Source: an uncultured Negativibacillus sp.
GTDB taxonomy: Bacteria; Bacillota; Clostridia; Oscillospirales; Ruminococcaceae
Assembly: GCF_944388365.1 (NCBI RefSeq)
Contig: NZ_CALXIN010000014.1
Location: forward strand, 1-37,380
DNA length: 37,380 nt
Direction: 5' to 3'
The translations under genes were made by a program, and so were the position numbers. Shown here piece by piece: positions 32,898 through 37,380 of the stretch. Each line of letters opens with the position of its first letter. Positions within the stretch are counted from its first letter, which is position 1. The notes beneath the pieces are model-generated. The model was not told where the DNA came from. It ran no database searches and was given only the letters and a program-made list of their open reading frames with translations.

Positions 32898-33494
32898 ATG
32901 CTAAAAAAACTGATTGGAACCTGCCGCCTTGCAAAAAAATGGGTCTATTCCATGATTGCGATTGCCGTAATTCTGATGATTGCAGCGCCTGTCATTCTTG
33001 GAATGAAAAAAGACAAGCCTGTGGAGGTAGTGACAGAAAGTGCCTTAAAACAGATTATCAATATCAGCGACTTGTCTACATTTCAGGTGACATATCGAGG
33101 AGTTGCAGAGGTGATGAACGAAAAAAATCCAGAAAAAGTCAGCTATTACATCCTGTATCACGCAAAAGCATACGCAGGGATCGACTTTTCGCAAATCAAA
33201 GTTCAAAAGGATGATGAAAATAAAAAAATCCTCCTGACCTTACCAGAGGTAACGATTTCAGATCCCGAAGTAGATATCACTTCTCTGGAATATATGTTTT
33301 TGGACCAAAAAGCAGATAATGTTGGAATCACCGAAAGAGCATACAAAGCCTGCGAAGAAGATGTAGTCGAAGAAAGCAAGACGCAGGAAAACATCTACGA
33401 ATTGGCAAGAGATAACGCACAGAATGTTTTAAAAGCCCTGACCAATCCGATTATCCAACAGGCTCTCCCAGAATATACCTTAGTGATCGAATGA
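32898..33494 (+). CDS. DUF4230 domain protein with N-terminal membrane anchor
   Basis: 198 residues. A basic start and one membrane helix (about 17-36: VYSMIAIAVILMIAAPVIL), then a DUF4230-type domain: the opening VVTESALKQIINISDLSTFQVTYRGVAEV, the central YHAKAYAGIDFSQIKVQKD, the short KKILLTLPEVTISDPEVD strand pair, and a C-terminal helix (ELARDNAQNVLKALTNP). The domain has no known function; members are secreted or membrane-anchored. ATG 32898 is chosen because GAGGAGG lies 6 bases before it. Base composition is more AT-rich than in glyS. It stands 13 bp before a second DUF4230 gene, so both form one unit. Confidence 0.8.
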   Translation: MLKKLIGTCRLAKKWVYSMIAIAVILMIAAPVILGMKKDKPVEVVTESALKQIINISDLSTFQVTYRGVAEVMNEKNPEKVSYYILYHAKAYAGIDFSQIKVQKDDENKKILLTLPEVTISDPEVDITSLEYMFLDQKADNVGITERAYKACEEDVVEESKTQENIYELARDNAQNVLKALTNPIIQQALPEYTLVIE

Positions 33495-33507
33495 GGTGAA
33501 AATATTG

Positions 33508-34101
33508 ATGAAAAAAATAATCGTTTTTGTGCTGGCACTGATGATTCTTTTGATAGGCAGCGCATGTTCCAAGCAGGAGGAACCACAGCTAAGTATCAGC
33601 GAAGCGCAGATAAAGGATATATGTGAACTGGCGGTACTGGAATGTTATTATCATAATGTCGCCAAGTTTGATGATAAAGACCCGGAAAAGTTTTTGTTCT
33701 GGACAAAGAACAAACGCTTCTGGATCGAATATGACGGCATTGTAAAGATGGGCATCGATGCTTCTCTGGTCGACGTAGAACCTGCTGGGACCGAAATCAC
33801 CATCACCATTCCGCCAGCATTTGCCCGCGATCCACAGGTCGATTCCAGCTCCCTGACAAAGGATTCCTATATCGTAGACAAAAATTCCACCGAGATTACC
33901 GCGGAGGATGAACAGGAGGCTTTTAAGCAGGCACAGGCGGAGCTAAAAGAAATGGCAGAAACAGATCAGGTCATGCTCAATATTGCTCAGCAGCGCGCCA
34001 AAAAATTATTGGAGGACTATGTCGCCAATATCGGAAAGCTGACCGACACCCAATACACAATCAAATGGGTTGAGGTAGATGCACAGGGAAATCCAATATA
34101 A
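33508..34101 (+). CDS. DUF4230 domain lipoprotein
   Basis: 197 residues. A lipoprotein signal (MKKIIVFVLALMILLIGSAC, lipid expected on the Cys) is followed by a DUF4230-type domain with the same order of elements as its neighbour: ISEAQIKDICELAVLECYYHNVAK, FWIEYDGIVKMGIDASLV, the strand EITITIPPAFARDPQVD, and a C-terminal helix (MLNIAQQRAKKLLEDYV). Start: ATG 33508 fits GAGGTG 9 bases upstream; the in-frame GTG 33496 overlaps that ribosome site. It is a diverged tandem copy of the preceding gene, one anchored by a helix and this one by lipid, so the two products may act together at the outer face of the membrane. Function unknown. Confidence 0.8.
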   Translation: MKKIIVFVLALMILLIGSACSKQEEPQLSISEAQIKDICELAVLECYYHNVAKFDDKDPEKFLFWTKNKRFWIEYDGIVKMGIDASLVDVEPAGTEITITIPPAFARDPQVDSSSLTKDSYIVDKNSTEITAEDEQEAFKQAQAELKEMAETDQVMLNIAQQRAKKLLEDYVANIGKLTDTQYTIKWVEVDAQGNPI

Positions 34102-34110
34102 CCACACCAA

Positions 34111-34142
34111 CAATAGCCGCAGTCGATCGACTGCGGCTATTG
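34111..34142. terminator. Perfect 32-bp palindrome between convergent genes
   Basis: CAATAGCCGCAGTC and its complement meet at a GATC-containing centre (34111-34142) with no unpaired base. There is no T-run on either side, so it is a weak terminator or a shared 3' end structure of the two convergent transcripts. Confidence 0.5.
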
Positions 34143-34146
34143 TCAA

Positions 34147-34851
34147 TTACTCTGACTTGATGACTACACTCACCTGAATCGGTGCAGAAACGCCTCCAAA
34201 TTCATCCAGCGCTGTCAGCTCAAAGCTGTCGCTGCCTTTGGCGCCTTCCTTCGGTGTGTAAACACAGCGTCCATCCTCAAAGCTGACCGTTCCCTGCAGC
34301 GGCTTTCTGCTGAGCGTGTAGACCACCTCTCCTCGCAGATTCTGCAGCGCTGCCGCCACCGAGGTCTGCGGCTGGGTCACACAGAACACATCCTGTACAA
34401 TCGGGCGCTGGGCATTCTGCTGCTCCTCCACCTGAAAGGTCACACACAGCCGTGTGCGCTGACCCTGCATCACATCGCTGCTGTACAATGGGATAAAGCT
34501 AAACCACCCTGTTCCCGTGTCCTCATCGCCCTGTACATAACACAGCCGGTCCAGCTCGCTGCGCAGCAGGGTATCGTATACCTGAACCTCCACTCCGTCC
34601 AGCATCAGCTTGCCGCGTCCCTGGCTCGGCAGCGAGGTGATGGTGATCGCCGCAATCTCTCCGGTTTCCAGTCCCAGCCGCATCTCAAAGTAGGCGGCGG
34701 ACAGCGGCACATTTTCTCCCGCAGGCAGCAAAATCGGATACACTGCGCTTTCCATCCGCTCCTGTTGGGTAACCTCAGCGGCAGATACCGGTAAAATCAT
34801 CGACATCATCAACACAGCCGTCAGTATGACGGCTCGAATTCTCTTTTTCAT
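34147..34851 (-). CDS. Secreted protein with cadherin/Ig-like (Big_9-type) repeats
   Basis: 234 residues. Signal peptide MKKRIRAVILTAVLMMSMIL followed by PVSA-AE (cleavage about after residue 24). Two beta-rich repeats follow: residues ~35-145 (ITSLPSQGRGKLMLDGVEV ... GWFSFIPLYSSD) and ~150-234, where LQGTVSFEDGRCVYTPKEG and GSDSFELTALDEFGG fit the tandem Big_9/cadherin-like pattern of cell-surface proteins. There is no LPXTG or S-layer anchor, so it is either released or held by another protein. ATG 34851 has AAAGGA 8 bases before it; ATG 34860 would overlap this site. Single gene with no clear promoter; function unknown. Confidence 0.75.
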   Translation of the reverse strand: MKKRIRAVILTAVLMMSMILPVSAAEVTQQERMESAVYPILLPAGENVPLSAAYFEMRLGLETGEIAAITITSLPSQGRGKLMLDGVEVQVYDTLLRSELDRLCYVQGDEDTGTGWFSFIPLYSSDVMQGQRTRLCVTFQVEEQQNAQRPIVQDVFCVTQPQTSVAAALQNLRGEVVYTLSRKPLQGTVSFEDGRCVYTPKEGAKGSDSFELTALDEFGGVSAPIQVSVVIKSE

Positions 34852-35058
34852 CGCTTCCATCCTTTCATCCTGAAATGACTTCTCTGGATTTGCAAAAATA
34901 GTATTCCTGATTTTTTCTCGATTACCAGCGCCAGATTCTGGACGCAAAATCCGGTGAAAGCTCTCAACAAAATTCCCATTTCAAATCCTGCTGTATCGAC
35001 CATTCTTTGGCATTTTTCCAGAGTTTTTATCCGTGCATCGAATTTTGGACAGCGGTTA

Positions 35059-35087
35059 TTTACAAATGATGATTTCTATTCTATAAT
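35059..35087 (+). promoter_or_regulatory. guaA promoter
   Basis: TTTACA (35059-35064), 17-bp spacer, TATAAT (35082-35087), 53 bases before guaA. The leader is too short for, and shows no sign of, a guanine riboswitch. Confidence 0.75.
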
Positions 35088-35139
35088 GTACAGTAAATTA
35101 TTTGTTTGTAATCAATCCGATTGAAAGGACGGTGTCTTC

Positions 35140-36675
35140 ATGTCACATCAAAACGTGCTCATCCTGGACTTCGGCGGCCAGTACAATCAGCTGATTGCCC
35201 GTCGTGTTCGTGATCTGGGCGTTTACTGCGAAATCATCCCTTACAAAAAAGCCACTGTTGAAAAAATCCGTGAATATTCCCCGATTGGTCTGATCTTCAC
35301 CGGCGGTCCAAACAGCGTTTATGCTGAAAATGCACCGCAGATTGATCCAGCCATCCTGTCGATGGGTGTTCCTGTGCTGGGTCTGTGCTACGGCTGCCAG
35401 CTGATCGCTCACACTCTGGGCGGCAAGGTAGAAACCGCTCCATCCAGAGAATTTGGTAAAACTGCAACCCAGTTTGATACCACTTCCCCACTGTTTGCGG
35501 ATCTTCCGGCAGAAGCAACCACCTGGATGAGCCACGTTGACTATGTCGGCAAGCTTCCGGAAGGCTTCGAGAGCATTGCACACACCGATCACTGCCCCGT
35601 TGCTGCGATGCAGAATCTGGACAAAAAGGTCTTTGGCTTCCAGTATCATCCAGAGGTAGAGCACACCCAGAACGGCAGCAAGATGCTGCGCAACTTCCTT
35701 TATAATGTGTGCGGCGCAGTCGGCGACTGGAGCATGAAGGACTACTGCAACACCGCCATCAATCAGGTTCGTGAAAAGGTCGGCGACGGCAAGGTTCTGC
35801 TGGCACTGTCCGGCGGCGTTGACAGCTCGGTTGTTGCAAAACTGCTCTCCAAGGCAATCGGCAACCAGCTGACCTGCATCTTTGTCGACCATGGTCTGAT
35901 GCGCAAAAACGAAGGCGATGAAATCGAAGCTGTATTCGGCAACGGCGACATCAACTTTGTCCGCGTCAACGCAGAGGAGCGTTTCCTGGGCAAACTGGCT
36001 GGTGTCAGCGAGCCGGAGAAGAAACGTAAGATCATCGGCGAAGAGTTTATCCGTGTCTTTGAAGAAGAAGCTAAAAAGATCGGCAAGGTCGACTTCCTCG
36101 CACAGGGCACCATCTATGCAGACGTTGTAGAATCCGGTTCTGGCGACGCTGCTGTTATCAAGTCCCATCACAACGTAGGCGGTCTGCCGGACTATGTTGA
36201 CTTCAAGGAGATCATCGAGCCGCTGCGCCTGCTGTTCAAGGACGAAGTTCGCGCACTGGGCAGAGAGCTGGGTCTGCCGGATTATCTGGTCAACCGTCAG
36301 CCATTCCCAGGTCCTGGACTTGCTATCCGCGTAATCGGCGAAGTTACCAAGGAAAAACTGGACGTCCTGCGTGAAGCAGATTTTATCTTCCGCGATGAGA
36401 TTGCAAAAGCGGGTCTGGACAAATCCATCCACCAGTACTTCGCTGTTCTGACCAACATGCGTTCGGTCGGCGTCATGGGCGACTTCAGAACCTATGATTA
36501 TACCCTGGCACTGCGTGGTGTCACCACCTCCGACTTCATGACCGCTGACTGGGCAAGAATCCCTTACGAGGTTCTGGACAAGGTTTCGGTTCGTATCGTC
36601 AACGAGGTTGACCACATCAACCGCATCTGCTACGACATCACCTCCAAACCACCGGCAACCATTGAGTGGGAATAA
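35140..36675 (+). CDS. guaA: GMP synthase (glutamine-hydrolysing)
   Basis: 511 residues, the standard fused enzyme that converts XMP to GMP with ATP and glutamine. Class I amidotransferase domain (about 1-190): [18 protein letters not shown], nucleophile Cys83 in GLCYGCQL, and catalytic His-Pro-Glu in [13 protein letters not shown] pyrophosphatase domain: P-loop [36 protein letters not shown]. Dimerisation domain: [14 protein letters not shown] and the C-terminal [19 protein letters not shown], which binds XMP. Full length and intact. ATG 35140 has AAAGGA upstream. It is a single-gene unit with its own promoter and terminator. Confidence 0.98.
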   Translation: MSHQNVLILDFGGQYNQLIARRVRDLGVYCEIIPYKKATVEKIREYSPIGLIFTGGPNSVYAENAPQIDPAILSMGVPVLGLCYGCQLIAHTLGGKVETAPSREFGKTATQFDTTSPLFADLPAEATTWMSHVDYVGKLPEGFESIAHTDHCPVAAMQNLDKKVFGFQYHPEVEHTQNGSKMLRNFLYNVCGAVGDWSMKDYCNTAINQVREKVGDGKVLLALSGGVDSSVVAKLLSKAIGNQLTCIFVDHGLMRKNEGDEIEAVFGNGDINFVRVNAEERFLGKLAGVSEPEKKRKIIGEEFIRVFEEEAKKIGKVDFLAQGTIYADVVESGSGDAAVIKSHHNVGGLPDYVDFKEIIEPLRLLFKDEVRALGRELGLPDYLVNRQPFPGPGLAIRVIGEVTKEKLDVLREADFIFRDEIAKAGLDKSIHQYFAVLTNMRSVGVMGDFRTYDYTLALRGVTTSDFMTADWARIPYEVLDKVSVRIVNEVDHINRICYDITSKPPATIEWE

Positions 36676-36700
36676 TTTGATTCTTTTATAATATCAAGTA

Positions 36701-36742
36701 AAAAGAGCTAACTGACATTAATCTGTCAGTTAGCTCTTTTTT
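36701..36742. terminator. Bidirectional terminator after guaA
   Basis: A perfect 17-bp stem (36701-36717 with 36724-36740; core GAGCTAACTGACA) with A4/T6 flanks. It also ends the convergent GIY-YIG gene, whose stop codon overlaps its T-run. Confidence 0.9.
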
Positions 36743-37380
36743 ATACAGATTCTGTTTCAAATGATTTTAAGGTTTTCCCTTCTTTTGTTTTCCATTGCTG
36801 TGGACCACTGATACTGTAGCCTGCAGCAAATGCAGCAGCCGCCGTAGAGCTGGAAAACAATTTATCATTTTGAAGCACTCCGCCTTTAATTTCTCCCGAT
36901 GCACGACTTTGAGCCAGCTTTTTCCTGATTCCATTTTGTAAAGAGTTCGCCGCCACTTCATGAATACAGGAACCCTTTAAAAGTACAAAACCATCGGTTG
37001 TTCTCATTCCATACGCTTTTCCAGACCCTGCAGAAATTGAAAATATGGGATTTTCTCCTTGGTTATTGGGTTGTTCCTCCGAATACGATTCAAACGCTTT
37101 ATGTCCCAGCGCATTAATCAATATTTTTGCGTTATAAATGAATTCTTCGAGTTCGGCCTGCTCTGCTTCAGAAACAGAAGATTTTGTAGGGGTATTACTA
37201 TTATCGACGGAGTATCTGTCACACTCTTTTGCAAGAGTATAGAATCGATTCTCTAAATATTTTATGTGAGCTTTGTTAAGATTCGAATCTTTGCTAATAA
37301 ATACAATCGCTTCGTTCCAATTATCTTTTTTCTCAAGATGTTGCTTGAGGCGTTTGATAATATCTTCTGCCTCACCAATG
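36741..37380 (-). CDS. GIY-YIG nuclease family protein with DUF4357, N-terminal part missing
   Basis: The frame is open from the right edge of the window to a TAA at 36741-36743, about 212 residues. The edge begins within IGEAEDIIKRLKQH, the end of a GIY-YIG nuclease motif, followed by WNEAIVFISKDSNLNKAHIKYLENR, which fits the GIY-YIG proteins that carry a C-terminal DUF4357 domain. DUF4357 itself is at the end: GFVLLKGSCI, KKLAQSRASGEIKGGVLQND and FSSSTAAAAFAAGYSISGPQQWKT. Members are of uncertain function; some are found beside restriction-modification genes. The low GC content differs from guaA and suggests acquisition. No start is visible in the window. Confidence 0.82.
   Translation of the reverse strand, partial: IGEAEDIIKRLKQHLEKKDNWNEAIVFISKDSNLNKAHIKYLENRFYTLAKECDRYSVDNSNTPTKSSVSEAEQAELEEFIYNAKILINALGHKAFESYSEEQPNNQGENPIFSISAGSGKAYGMRTTDGFVLLKGSCIHEVAANSLQNGIRKKLAQSRASGEIKGGVLQNDKLFSSSTAAAAFAAGYSISGPQQWKTKEGKTLKSFETESV

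Noticed and set aside
35041..35139. Guanine riboswitch before guaA
   Set aside because: The leader after the promoter is only about 50 bases and lacks the three-way-junction sequence of purine riboswitches.
35143..36615. Minus-strand open frame (490 codons) opposite guaA
   Set aside because: Antisense shadow of guaA; no ribosome site or recognisable domain.

Overview
The window reads as chromosomal DNA of a Gram-positive anaerobe of the Bacillota, most likely class Clostridia (Oscillospiraceae/Lachnospiraceae-like). Reasons: strong AGGAGG-type ribosome sites and TTGACA/TATAAT promoters throughout, a class B sortase, lipoprotein signals, a single-chain glycyl-tRNA synthetase, pyruvate kinase with the extra PEP-utiliser domain, paired drug-type ABC exporters, and a probable selenocysteine codon. 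No genus can be named from the sequence alone. No phage genes, transposase, rRNA, CRISPR array or origin is visible; it is a mostly core-type region with small accessory islands.

Left part (1-10.6 kb): the end of a CBS/CorC_HlyC membrane protein; a YbaK-type tRNA-editing protein; then a 66-residue DUF1858 redox protein (1569-1769) interrupted by an in-frame TGA exactly where the second Cys of its CxxC motif should be, with a SECIS-like hairpin downstream. This is read as an Sec-containing protein and is the main novelty of the window. On the minus strand follow a class B sortase and pyruvate kinase (pyk-sortase unit), and an envelope-stress-like unit of response regulator, sensor kinase and HtrA protease. 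ychF is on the plus strand.

Middle part (10.6-19 kb): an AraC/GyrI-type regulator is divergent from an M81 (MlrC-like) metallopeptidase, which converges on a complete five-gene Dpp/Opp peptide transporter (binding lipoprotein, two permeases, two ATPases). Import plus an M81 hydrolase suggests use of peptide-like substrates. 19.1-21.7 kb holds a C_GCAxxG_C_C protein, an SLC13/ArsB-type permease and a metallophosphoesterase, in one minus-strand row.

21.8-30.3 kb carries two MarR-controlled heterodimeric ABC exporters placed back to back. Each has one subunit with a degenerate ATP site (Asp for the Walker B Glu, Gln for the switch His) and one canonical subunit. Both MarR genes have visible candidate operators: two neighbouring palindromes for one, and an identical 18-bp site repeated before marR and before the ABC genes for the other.

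Right part (30.3-37.4 kb): a coding remnant, a tRNA cluster Pro-Thr-Tyr with a consensus promoter, glyS, two tandem DUF4230 genes, a secreted Ig/cadherin-like protein, guaA, and the C-terminal part of a GIY-YIG/DUF4357 protein that runs off the window. All assignments come from motif reading by eye, without database searches.
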